This document shows, piece by piece, positions 41,942 through 49,936 of a stretch of DNA of 64,000 nucleotides. Source of the DNA: Marinobacter sp. SS21 (lineage in GTDB: Bacteria; Pseudomonadota; Gammaproteobacteria; Pseudomonadales; Oleiphilaceae); NCBI RefSeq assembly GCF_028369065.1, contig NZ_JAQNDA010000001.1, positions 372,001 to 436,000 of the forward strand, given 5' to 3'. Each line of letters begins with the position of its first letter. Within the stretch, counting starts at the first letter, position 1. The position numbers and the translations under genes are program-made. The notes under the pieces are model-generated. The model was not told the DNA's origin. It ran no database searches and worked only from the letters and a program-made list of their open reading frames with translations.

Positions 41942-44900
41942 CTACAGGATGCCGCCGAGCAGGCCGCCGTCGTCGCCACCATCACCGCCGCCGTCACCAC
42001 CATCACCGCCGTCGCCGCCGGCGCCGGGGTCGGTGTTGCCGCCACCCTCGGAGCAGTCGGTCCCGGACTGATCGGCGTCCTTGACCACGCAGGGGTTGTC
42101 GACGGTCACGGTGCCGCTGTTGAACAGTGACCGCAGCTGGAACGCCATTTCATTGAACACCGCGCCGGAGCTGAAGGCATCGGAGTCCTTCTGACCCGCC
42201 GAAATCGGGTTGCCGTGGGAACCTTCCAGGTAGCGGGTGATAACCGGCAGGCCGGTGGCCAGCGGTGTGGATTCCGCGCCCATGGCCGCGGCCATCGGAT
42301 CGGTGCCGGCCAGCGCAGCGCGCTCGCTGGCGATCACAAAGCCGGTCTCCGGGTCGACGAATTCCAGCGGTGCCTGGTCGTAGAGTTCATCGTCGGCGGC
42401 GTTGGGAATGGTGCTGTCCGTAGGCCGGTCCGCATCACCCTCAACCCCGGCGATGGCAGTCAGCAGGGTGGGAATGCCATTGTCCTGGTAGTAAGGCGCA
42501 AAGGCGGTGGGGTCGGTGCTGTCCAGCAACGCCTGGAACACATTGAAGTAGATGTTCAGCTCGGTGCGACCCTGGGCCAGCAGGCCGTCGGAGGCGGCAT
42601 CCAGACCCGGCAGCAGCCGCGGCGCCACCGCCGGCGAGTTCTCAATCAGGCGGGTGAACTGGCCGCCGGTGTTGAGGAAGTTGGCCGCCTGGATTGGGTT
42701 CAGGAATGATTCCTCGTCTGCAGCGATGGCTGCGTTATTGACGTGGGGGAAGGGCACGCCGCCCATGCCGCTCAGGGAGTGGCTGAGGAAGTAGACCCGG
42801 TTCAGGTTCAGGTCGATGCCGTTGGTGCAATCGCCTGCAAGCTGACAGGCATTGATGGCGTCTTCGATGGCCTGCAGCGAGGCGTTCACGTTGAGCAGGT
42901 CGAGGGTGGCCTGGCGCATGTTGTCGCGGGTGTTGGCGTAGTTGGCGAAGTTCAGGAACAGACCGCCGGACTCCGGTGCCGCAAGCTGGCTGGCCGGCAC
43001 CGCCGCCAGATCGGCGTCGGCGGCAAAGCCGAAGTGACGCTCCACCGCATCGGTGGAGGCGCCGGCACTCTGGCTGTCGTCGGAGGTGATGGCGCTCAGG
43101 CCCACCAGGCCGCTGTCGAAGATGCCGTGCAGCGGCTGGTCGATGGCCACGGTGACGAAGCAGGTGTCGTCGTTGTTCGGGGTACTGTCATCGGTCAGGC
43201 ACAGCAACGCGGCGGCGGTGGCCATCGGCAGGGTCGCCGAGCGGTCGGTGGTGGCGGCGTGCTGGTAGATGATCACCGGGTAGCCGGCGGCCGGTGGCGT
43301 CCCGAAATTCTCATCCGGGGTGGCCACCAGCACCGGAATCTTGGTGTCCGTGGTTTTTACCGGGAACGGGAAGCGGTAGGTGATCCGGTCTGATGGGGCG
43401 TCCGCCAGGGTGTCGCTGGCGGAGAAGTCCGCGGCGGTCCAGTTGCTCGACTGCAGCAGGCTGCCGTCGCCATCCACCGCCAGGCTCTGGTAGTAGGGCA
43501 CGGTGATCTCGCCCTCGTACACCTGAACGTTGACGTTCACTTCGGTAATGCCCAGGTCGGCGGCGGTCTGCTGCAGCGCCGGGTTGACGTCGCCACCTTC
43601 CTGCTGACGGTAGAAGCGAACGGTTCGGGGCTTGGGCGTATCCAGCAACCCGTCGGCTTCGGCTGCCAGGGCCGCGGCGTCCGCCGACAGATCCTGCAGG
43701 GTCTCGATCGCGGTGGTGGTGGCGGTCTGCAACAGGAACGCCAGCTGGCGATCGGCGTCGGCATCGTTGACCAGGTCGCCGTAGATCAGGGTGAGGCCTT
43801 GATCGCGGGCGGTGGTCAGGATGGCGGCCAGATCGGCGTCGTAGAGGCGGAAGCTCTCATCGGTCAACAGCCGGAAAATTTCGTCATTGATATCCTGGCG
43901 GGTGTCGCCAGCCACCGGCTGTTCCGTCAGGTTGTACTCGCCGCTGCGGAGCTGGCCGATGCCCGTCTGTTTGGCGTCGATCAACAGCGAGCGCTCGAAG
44001 AAGGTCACCGGGGCCGCGTTGGCCAGCAGCACGTCGTCGACGGCAGTCATGGTGACCGTGGTCGCCATGGGAATATCGGCGAAGGCTTTGTTGGTGGCGC
44101 CGTTACCAAGCACTTCCCGTTTGAAGTCAAAGTATTCCGCAGTCAGTACCCGCGCCGGTACCATGGCGTCGCGGAATGGCTGCAGGGCCGCGTTGGACAG
44201 GACTCGGGCCGGATTGGAGACGCTCTGGTAGGTGACGGAACCCACCAGCGGCTCGCCCTGGGCGTCGACGATGGCGTTGCTGATGGCCACTGCGTAGCGG
44301 GCCTTGGGATTCAGTGGCTTGATCGGCGCGATGCGCAGCATGTTGTCCTGGCCGCCGTCAATGTCCAGCAGTTCGACCCGGAACCCAGGGTCGACCAGGT
44401 CCGCCAGGATCTCATCGGCACCGGCGTCATCGCCGGCGGCGCGCAGGGCCTGGGCCTGGCGGTAGCGGTTGGCGGAGCGCAGGCCGGCGACCTCGCCGTC
44501 GGCGTGCTTCAGGCTATCCCCGGACGGGTATTCCAGCTCGATGAAAAAAACGTTCTGGTCCGGGTTGGGGACGATCTCGCCATCGACGTCGATAAACTCA
44601 CGGGCATCAAACGTTTGATTGGCATCCAGACTGGCTTCGATCTTAATGTCCACTGGCGCCAGGATGGAGTTGCCGTCCATAAAGCCAATGCCGGTGGTGA
44701 CCGGGTTGGCGGGGTCTGTGCCGTTCAGCATGGTGCCGTCGTCCACCTCACTGAGGAAGAACAGCGCATCGCTGGGAATGGGGAAGGCGGTGTCCAGCGG
44801 TGCGAACACCGGGCTGGTGCCTTCCTCTATGGCGGAAAACTCGACATCGTAGACAGGGTTGGCGTTCTTGCCGGTACGACCACCGTTGTCCAGACAACCG

Positions 44901-44956
44901 CTCAAACCAACCGAAGCGATAGCCAATGCCAGCAGCGACTGCTTGTTACTGATCAT
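41942..44956 (-). CDS. VolA/Pla-1/cef family lipase lipoprotein
   Basis: A 1004-residue lipoprotein with the lipobox SVGLSGC (Cys 21). The N-terminal half matches bacterial virulence-factor lipase N-terminal domains (PVYDVEFSAIEEG, FPIPSDALFF, FIELEYPSGDSL, LRIAPIKPLNPKARYAVAIS). The C-terminal half is an alpha/beta hydrolase with the nucleophile in YFLSHSLSGMGG, a GxSxG variant. It is probably surface-exposed, as VolA is, and releases fatty acids from lipids such as lysophosphatidylcholine. The last 35 residues are an unusual Gly/Asp tail (GGDGGDGGDGGGDGG) ending LLGGIL. Divergent from the acylase gene. Confidence 0.88.
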   Translation of the reverse strand: MISNKQSLLALAIASVGLSGCLDNGGRTGKNANPVYDVEFSAIEEGTSPVFAPLDTAFPIPSDALFFLSEVDDGTMLNGTDPANPVTTGIGFMDGNSILAPVDIKIEASLDANQTFDAREFIDVDGEIVPNPDQNVFFIELEYPSGDSLKHADGEVAGLRSANRYRQAQALRAAGDDAGADEILADLVDPGFRVELLDIDGGQDNMLRIAPIKPLNPKARYAVAISNAIVDAQGEPLVGSVTYQSVSNPARVLSNAALQPFRDAMVPARVLTAEYFDFKREVLGNGATNKAFADIPMATTVTMTAVDDVLLANAAPVTFFERSLLIDAKQTGIGQLRSGEYNLTEQPVAGDTRQDINDEIFRLLTDESFRLYDADLAAILTTARDQGLTLIYGDLVNDADADRQLAFLLQTATTTAIETLQDLSADAAALAAEADGLLDTPKPRTVRFYRQQEGGDVNPALQQTAADLGITEVNVNVQVYEGEITVPYYQSLAVDGDGSLLQSSNWTAADFSASDTLADAPSDRITYRFPFPVKTTDTKIPVLVATPDENFGTPPAAGYPVIIYQHAATTDRSATLPMATAAALLCLTDDSTPNNDDTCFVTVAIDQPLHGIFDSGLVGLSAITSDDSQSAGASTDAVERHFGFAADADLAAVPASQLAAPESGGLFLNFANYANTRDNMRQATLDLLNVNASLQAIEDAINACQLAGDCTNGIDLNLNRVYFLSHSLSGMGGVPFPHVNNAAIAADEESFLNPIQAANFLNTGGQFTRLIENSPAVAPRLLPGLDAASDGLLAQGRTELNIYFNVFQALLDSTDPTAFAPYYQDNGIPTLLTAIAGVEGDADRPTDSTIPNAADDELYDQAPLEFVDPETGFVIASERAALAGTDPMAAAMGAESTPLATGLPVITRYLEGSHGNPISAGQKDSDAFSSGAVFNEMAFQLRSLFNSGTVTVDNPCVVKDADQSGTDCSEGGGNTDPGAGGDGGDGGDGGGDGGDDGGLLGGIL

Positions 44957-45262
44957 GCCTCTATACCTTTGTTGTTGTATTGGGCCAATTTTGCCAATTT
45001 GAGGTTAACACGTAAGTCGTAGAGACTCGGTTCCAAAAATTTGCTGTTAAAAACTGAAAAATGTGCTAACCGCGTTCGTAACAGTCTGTTGCCAAACGCT
45101 TTTGTTTTAATTCCTGTCCGCTCTAAAAAGATCCGGTCGCTGACAGGTTCGGTGATATTGGAACCTTCCTCCGGTTGCCATCGTTGCTACTTTGGTAGTA
45201 GGCGAGTTTTGCCTGCCCAGGACTATTTCCCAAACAATCCATACAACAAGGGAATCAGAGCA
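44957..45262. other. Intergenic region between divergent lipase and acylase genes
   Basis: About 306 bases, relatively AT-rich, containing the promoters of two divergent lipoprotein genes. CCAATTTTGCCAATTTGAGG near 44987-45004 holds two CCAATTT copies 11 bases apart. No RNA gene or clear operator was recognised. Confidence 0.4.
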
Positions 45263-47755
45263 ATGATCAACCCGATGCGCCTGGTACCAGGCGCCCTTTC
45301 CGTTTTCTTATTGGCGGGCTGTTTTGGTGGCGGCGGTGGTGACGGAAGCGACGATGTCGCGGCTTCGCCGGTGGTCCGTGGCGATCAAGCGGTGGACCAG
45401 GCACCTTATCGCGCCAGCGTGCGCCGTACCGAATTTGGCATTCCCCACATCGAGGCGGACAGTTTCGCCGACATGGGCTACGCCTATGGCTACCTGCAAG
45501 CGGAGGACAACCTCTGTCTGCTGGCCGAAGACACCCTGACCCTGCGTGGCCTGCGTGCCCGTTATCTGGGGCAGAGTGGCAACTACACCATTCCCGCCAA
45601 TGGTACCGACACCAGCAACCTGAACGCCGATTTCTTCTGGCGCAGTGTGGCCACCGACGCGGCCATTGCCCCGTTCAAGGCCGCCAGTGACCCGGAGGTG
45701 CTGGCGGCGTCGACGGGCTTCGTCGCTGGTTACAATCGGTATTTGGCGGAAATCCGTCAGGGCGAACATCCGGGGCGTCATCAGTCCTGTCGTAACGCGG
45801 ACTGGTTGCTGCCGTTGGAAGAGGACGACATGTACCGGCGCTACTTCCGCCTGGCGGTGCTGGCCAGTTCCTCGGTGTTCGTCGATGGCATCGCCACCGC
45901 GGCCCCTCCCGCGCTGCCCGGTGCCGAGGCCCTGGCGGCGGACACGATTCTGACCCAGTTGTCCGAGCTTGAGGGCGGTAATGGGGACTTGCCCTTCCCG
46001 TTCGGCGACGAGCTGCCCATCGGTAGCAATATGTATGGCATCAGCGGGGAGGCCAGCCGCAGTGGCGAGTCACTGCTGTTCGGTAATCCCCATTTTCCCT
46101 GGCAAAAGACCGAGCGCCTGTATCTGGCGCATTTGAAAGTCGGGGCCGACACCGAAATCATGGGGGCTGCCCTGTATGGGCTGCCAGCGGTGCTGATTGG
46201 CTTCAACGAGCATTTTGCCTGGAGCCACACCGTCTCTACCGCCTACCGCTTCACCTTCTATGAGCTGACCCTGAACCCCGCAGACCCGACTCAATACCTG
46301 TTTGAGGGCGAGTTTGTGGATATGGAGCAGCGTGAGCTGACCGTGGAATTCCTGAACGAAGACGGTTCGATTGGGGAAGAGACCCGGACCCTGTACCGTT
46401 CCCACTACGGGCCGATGCTTAATTTCGAGGTGTCCGGGGTGCCAGTGCTGCAGTGGAGTGGCGCCAAGGCTTACACCCTGAGGGACGCCAATGCTGAGAA
46501 TGACCGCCTGTTGAATCAGTTTTTCCGCTGGAATCAGGCCCAAAGTTACGAGGAGTTTGTTGATCTCCATGCCAGCGTCCTGGGGGTGCCCTGGGTCAAT
46601 ACCGTGGCCACCGGCCCTGGCAAGCCGGTTTATTATGGCGATGTCACCGTGGTGCCCAATGTCCCCGACAGCAAAGTGACCGCCTGCCCGACGGCGCTGA
46701 CGCCGGTGTTCGCCCAGCTGGCCCCGGGCCTGCCGGTGCTGGACGGTGCCCGCGCCGAGTGTGCGTGGGATACCGACGCCGACGCACCGGCGCCGGGTAT
46801 TCTGGGGCCGGGCAATCTGCCCACGCTGGAACGCACCGACTGGGTCCATAACTGCAACGACAGCTATTGGTTGACTCACCCCGACCAGCCGCTGACCGGC
46901 TACCCGTCCATCGTCGGCGATGAGCAAACCGCTCGAACCCTGCGCACCCGCAAATGTATCCAGCAGGTGGAACAACGGCTGGATGGCAGCGACGGTCTGG
47001 GCGGCAGTACCGGCTTCGACCTGGGCAACCTGCAACAGCTGGTGCTCGACAGTACCGTGCTGTCCGAGCAGCTGGCGCGCCAGTCGGTGCTGGATAACTA
47101 CTGTCAGCTGCCAACAGCGCTGGGCAGTTCCGGCCCGGTGGCGATTGCCGAGGCCTGCACCGTGTTGGCGGCCTGGGACGGCAGTCATAACCTCGATGCG
47201 GTGGGCGGTCATATCTGGCGCGAGTTCTGGCGCCGTATCGATGCCTTGCCGGTAGCGTCGCCGGGCAAGTGGCTGACGCCCTTCGATCCGGCGGATCCGG
47301 TGCATACCCCCGCCAACCTCAATCTCGCTGACCCGCTGGTGGAAGCGGCCTTTGCGGACGGGGTCCAGGCCCTGGTGGATGCCGGCATCGACCTGGCTGC
47401 CTCCACCGCAGAGCTGCAGCAGTCCGGTGTTCACCAGTCACCCATTCCGGTGTTTGGCGGCGAGAGCTTTGAGGGTGCCTTTACCATCGCCAGCTCCCGC
47501 GCCAGCGACCTGGCAAACGGATATCAGGTCACCTTCGGCAACAGCTACATCCAGACGGTCACCTGGGATGAGACCGGAAATCCCTTGGCGGAAGGGTTCG
47601 TCACCTATTCCCAGTCCACGGATCCGGCCTCGCCCTACCACCAGGATATGACCGAGGCCTATTCCGGCAAGCACTGGATTCACTTCCCTTATACCGAAGC
47701 GCAGATTCGCAACGATCCGGCGTTAGTGAACTACCGCCTACTGGAAACGCGCTAG
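45263..47755 (+). CDS. Penicillin/AHL acylase family lipoprotein
   Basis: An 830-residue Ntn hydrolase. The lipobox LLAGC near residue 19 is followed by a Gly-rich linker (FGGGGGDGSDD). The alpha-chain part has VRRTEFGIPHIEADSFADMGYAYGY. The predicted autocatalytic nucleophile is Ser 255 in IGSNMYGI, followed by LLFGNPHFPW and FAWSHTVSTAYRFTFYEL. The architecture fits acyl-homoserine-lactone or aculeacin-type acylases, which cleave long acyl amides. Substrate is not evident; the neighbouring lipase favours lipid amides (inference). ATG 45263 has AAGGGA upstream; a longer opening to 45041 adds non-family residues. Confidence 0.88.
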   Translation: MINPMRLVPGALSVFLLAGCFGGGGGDGSDDVAASPVVRGDQAVDQAPYRASVRRTEFGIPHIEADSFADMGYAYGYLQAEDNLCLLAEDTLTLRGLRARYLGQSGNYTIPANGTDTSNLNADFFWRSVATDAAIAPFKAASDPEVLAASTGFVAGYNRYLAEIRQGEHPGRHQSCRNADWLLPLEEDDMYRRYFRLAVLASSSVFVDGIATAAPPALPGAEALAADTILTQLSELEGGNGDLPFPFGDELPIGSNMYGISGEASRSGESLLFGNPHFPWQKTERLYLAHLKVGADTEIMGAALYGLPAVLIGFNEHFAWSHTVSTAYRFTFYELTLNPADPTQYLFEGEFVDMEQRELTVEFLNEDGSIGEETRTLYRSHYGPMLNFEVSGVPVLQWSGAKAYTLRDANAENDRLLNQFFRWNQAQSYEEFVDLHASVLGVPWVNTVATGPGKPVYYGDVTVVPNVPDSKVTACPTALTPVFAQLAPGLPVLDGARAECAWDTDADAPAPGILGPGNLPTLERTDWVHNCNDSYWLTHPDQPLTGYPSIVGDEQTARTLRTRKCIQQVEQRLDGSDGLGGSTGFDLGNLQQLVLDSTVLSEQLARQSVLDNYCQLPTALGSSGPVAIAEACTVLAAWDGSHNLDAVGGHIWREFWRRIDALPVASPGKWLTPFDPADPVHTPANLNLADPLVEAAFADGVQALVDAGIDLAASTAELQQSGVHQSPIPVFGGESFEGAFTIASSRASDLANGYQVTFGNSYIQTVTWDETGNPLAEGFVTYSQSTDPASPYHQDMTEAYSGKHWIHFPYTEAQIRNDPALVNYRLLETR

Positions 47756-47770
47756 TCGCTCCTTCCCCAG

Positions 47771-47815
47771 CAGAGACGGTCGCATTTTGCGGCCCTCTCT
47801 GTTCCCCTTTTATTT
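47771..47815 (+). terminator. Terminator after the acylase gene
   Basis: CAGAGA (47771-47776) pairs with TCTCTG (47796-47801). An inner GTCGC/GCGGC pairing and an ATTTT loop lie between, and the T-rich run TTCCCCTTTTATTTT follows. It begins 16 bases past the stop codon. Confidence 0.6.
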
Positions 47816-47896
47816 TCATGCAGAAACGGTGGGTTTCCTGAGCTGGCACTGCTAGCATGGCGGGTTCGCCAGAACCAACCTGCAGGAATCGGACCT

Positions 47897-47924
47897 GGAC
47901 TACTGAATTGTGGTCCGGTTTTTT
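47897..47924 (+). terminator. Hairpin with T-tract upstream of the ECF sigma gene
   Basis: GGACTAC (47897-47903) pairs with GTGGTCC (47910-47916), followed by GG and six T residues. It has the form of an intrinsic terminator, yet lies about 140 bases past the acylase stop and 87 bases before the sigma gene. It may be a second terminator or a leader attenuator. Confidence 0.4.
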
Positions 47925-48010
47925 GGTATAAGCATGTTTGATACTAGAAGAAAGACTGGGTATGTCCGGGCCGTGGATTGTTCCCGGGGGCGCTCAGTAA
48001 GGGTGACTTT

Positions 48011-48598
48011 TTGAGCTTGCTTCCATTTCGTCCCTCGAAGGCCAAGCGTTTCGAACAGCGAGTGCAGCCGCATTTTCAGAGTATGTACGCCTTCGCCTTC
48101 CGTCTCACCGGTCAGCGGGATGATGCTGAGGATCTGGTGCAGGACGTGATGGTCAAGCTGTATCCGCGGCTGGAGGAGGTCGAGTCGGTGGAGCAGCTGC
48201 GTCCCTGGCTGAATCGGGTTCTGTATCGTCATTTTATTGACCAAACCCGGAAAAAAGGCCGTCAGGGCGAAGTCTCCGTCAGTAATCTGGCCGAGGCATC
48301 GGATCAGGATGCTTTTTTTGACAGTTTCAGTGCCGACACGGCCGATGCCGTGGAGTGCATCAGTCAGGAGCAGATGAGCGACCGGGTCCGACAGGTGCTG
48401 GCCCGGTTAACGCCGGACCAGCGTGCGTTGCTGCTGCTGCACGATGCCGATGGCTGGCGCCAGGAAGACATTGCGCAAGTGCTTGAAGTGCCGGTCGGCA
48501 CCATCAAATCTCGACTTCACCGCTGCCGCGCCAAGCTTCGTGAATTGCTGCAAAAAGATTTGGAACCTTTTGGCCGCCCCGAGCGTGTAGATAACTGA
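48011..48598 (+). CDS. ECF-type RNA polymerase sigma factor
   Basis: A 195-residue sigma-70 family protein of group 4. Region 2 has FQSMYAFAFRLTGQRDDAEDLVQDVMVKLYPRL, including the DAEDLVQD motif. Region 4 has LTPDQRALLLLHDADGWRQEDIAQVLEVPVGTIKSRLHRCRAKLRELL. Residues between are acidic. TTG 48011 is chosen because AAGGGTGA lies 7 bases upstream; a TTG at 47978 is the longer choice. It is followed 10 bases later by an anti-sigma gene, its likely partner, and two exported proteins. Target promoters are unknown. Confidence 0.88.
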   Translation: MSLLPFRPSKAKRFEQRVQPHFQSMYAFAFRLTGQRDDAEDLVQDVMVKLYPRLEEVESVEQLRPWLNRVLYRHFIDQTRKKGRQGEVSVSNLAEASDQDAFFDSFSADTADAVECISQEQMSDRVRQVLARLTPDQRALLLLHDADGWRQEDIAQVLEVPVGTIKSRLHRCRAKLRELLQKDLEPFGRPERVDN

Positions 48599-48608
48599 GG
48601 TGGATGCC

Positions 48609-49292
48609 ATGTCATGTGATCTGTTTAGTAAACAACTGGAACATTACGCTCGAGGTGAACTGTCGCCGGCGATGGAGCAGTCGCTGGAAACGCACTTGGC
48701 TGAGTGTTCGGCTTGTACAGGTCGACTGAACGCGGAACGGAAATTGCTGGGCGCGCTTCGGTCGCAGTCCGTACCTGTGCCCAGCGTTGATTTCGAATCC
48801 CGGATTCTGACGGCGGCCACTCGGGGAGCGGCGGCACGCCGTTCCTGGCAACACCCGATGGCGGGTAGCGCGGTCGCAGCGGTACTGGCGCTCGGCGTGT
48901 TTATTGGTCTGCAATGGCAGTCCGACCAGCCGGAACAGACGCTGGTGGCGGATTCGGCTGGAGCGGGCGAAACAACGGTGGTTGAAGCGTCAGCAGCGCT
49001 TCCGGAATTTGAGCCCCGGGAACAAACGGTAAAGCTCGCATTTCATTCCGGACGGGCATTGGATGATGTCACCCTGACTTTGGAGTTGCCCGCTAACGTG
49101 GAGTTGGCGTCGTATCCGGGTCGGCAACGCTTGAGCTGGCAGGTCAGTTTGAAAGAAGGCGACAACGTATTGGCATTGCCCCTGAAGGTGCTGTTCCCCG
49201 GGGATGGTGCTTTGGTCGCTCACCTGGACGACGGCACGCGGCAGAAGACGTTTCGGGCACCCATTCATGATAAAACGGAGCCTGCATCATGA
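48609..49292 (+). CDS. Zinc-finger anti-sigma factor
   Basis: A 227-residue membrane protein. The N-terminal anti-sigma domain has the zinc motif His29-xxx-Cys33-xx-Cys36 (THLAECSAC). One helix spans about residues 84-103 (MAGSAVAAVLALGVFIGLQW), and a periplasmic beta-rich domain of 125 residues follows (VKLAFHSGRALDDVTLTLELPANVEL). This architecture holds the ECF sigma at the membrane until a periplasmic signal or redox change. ATG 48609 has GAGGTGG 7 bases upstream; GTG 48600 is an alternative. Its end overlaps the next gene by 4 bases. Confidence 0.85.
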   Translation: MSCDLFSKQLEHYARGELSPAMEQSLETHLAECSACTGRLNAERKLLGALRSQSVPVPSVDFESRILTAATRGAAARRSWQHPMAGSAVAAVLALGVFIGLQWQSDQPEQTLVADSAGAGETTVVEASAALPEFEPREQTVKLAFHSGRALDDVTLTLELPANVELASYPGRQRLSWQVSLKEGDNVLALPLKVLFPGDGALVAHLDDGTRQKTFRAPIHDKTEPAS

Positions 49293-49768
49293 AACCTATC
49301 AATGGCGTTATCCGATGGCTGATCTCGGGTAGCTGCGCGTTGCTGATGGCCGCCTCGATGGTGGCTCATGCTCAGGATGACCTTGACGTGACCATGCGCA
49401 TGGTCACGGATGACGAGGCCCTGGGGAATTCCTTTGTACAGGAGCTTCAGTTGCCTGAGCCGGTGCCCAGCTTGGAGACCGGGGACTTGGATTCGGTACC
49501 TTCCAACGTTGAATTGATGCGGGAGGCCGGGCGCGAAGTGACTGAAACCCTGGCCGAGCAGGGTCGGGAGTCCCGTGACGCTCTGAGTACGGAGTTGCCG
49601 GGCGAGCTTCTGGATCTGTTGCCGCTACCCGAGGGGCCGGATCAAGACGGGCCGGTGCTGGATCTTCCTGGCTTGGAGGATCCAGATTTGCCGTTGGTGG
49701 ACGAGGATAAGCTGCTCGACACCACCGACAAACTGCTCGACGGCGCCGGACAAGTGCTGAATCCATAA
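49289..49768 (+). CDS. Acidic exported hypothetical protein in the ECF operon
   Basis: A 159-residue protein with a signal peptide ending MVAHAQDD. The mature part is very acidic and Leu/Pro-rich, with GREVTETLAEQGRESRDAL in the middle. The tail repeats Pro-Leu-Pro-Glu and Asp-Leu elements (DLPGLEDPDLPLVDEDK, LLDTTDKLLDGAG). No known family. It overlaps the anti-sigma stop (ATGA), so translation is coupled. It may be a periplasmic cofactor of the anti-sigma signal or of the beta-barrel protein downstream (inference). Confidence 0.75.
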   Translation: MKPINGVIRWLISGSCALLMAASMVAHAQDDLDVTMRMVTDDEALGNSFVQELQLPEPVPSLETGDLDSVPSNVELMREAGREVTETLAEQGRESRDALSTELPGELLDLLPLPEGPDQDGPVLDLPGLEDPDLPLVDEDKLLDTTDKLLDGAGQVLNP

Positions 49769-49787
49769 GCGCTCCCCGCTCTCTTTG

Positions 49788-49803
49788 TCAGTCAATTGAC
49801 TGA
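49788..49803. promoter_or_regulatory. Perfect 16-bp palindrome
   Basis: TCAGTCAATTGACTGA is a perfect 16-bp palindrome 20 bases after the acidic-protein stop. About 52 bases further on lies TATACT (49855-49860), a good -10 hexamer. The palindrome could be an operator for a separate promoter of the TPR gene. Confidence 0.4.
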
Positions 49804-49936
49804 TTAGTCCTGACATCCTGTCAATTTGGCGGGTGATGTGGGGCGTTTCGCTGTTATACTCATTCCCTGAATTTTCCCTGATCCTCTGCTGAGTGTGGTT
49901 GCTTGGTGCGGATCGGCCGATGTCGGGGGAGTTTTC

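Noticed and set aside
41942-42050. Short tandem repeat that could suggest a CRISPR or minisatellite
   Set aside because: It is the coding sequence of the Gly/Asp tail of the lipase; there are no spacers and the frame is maintained.
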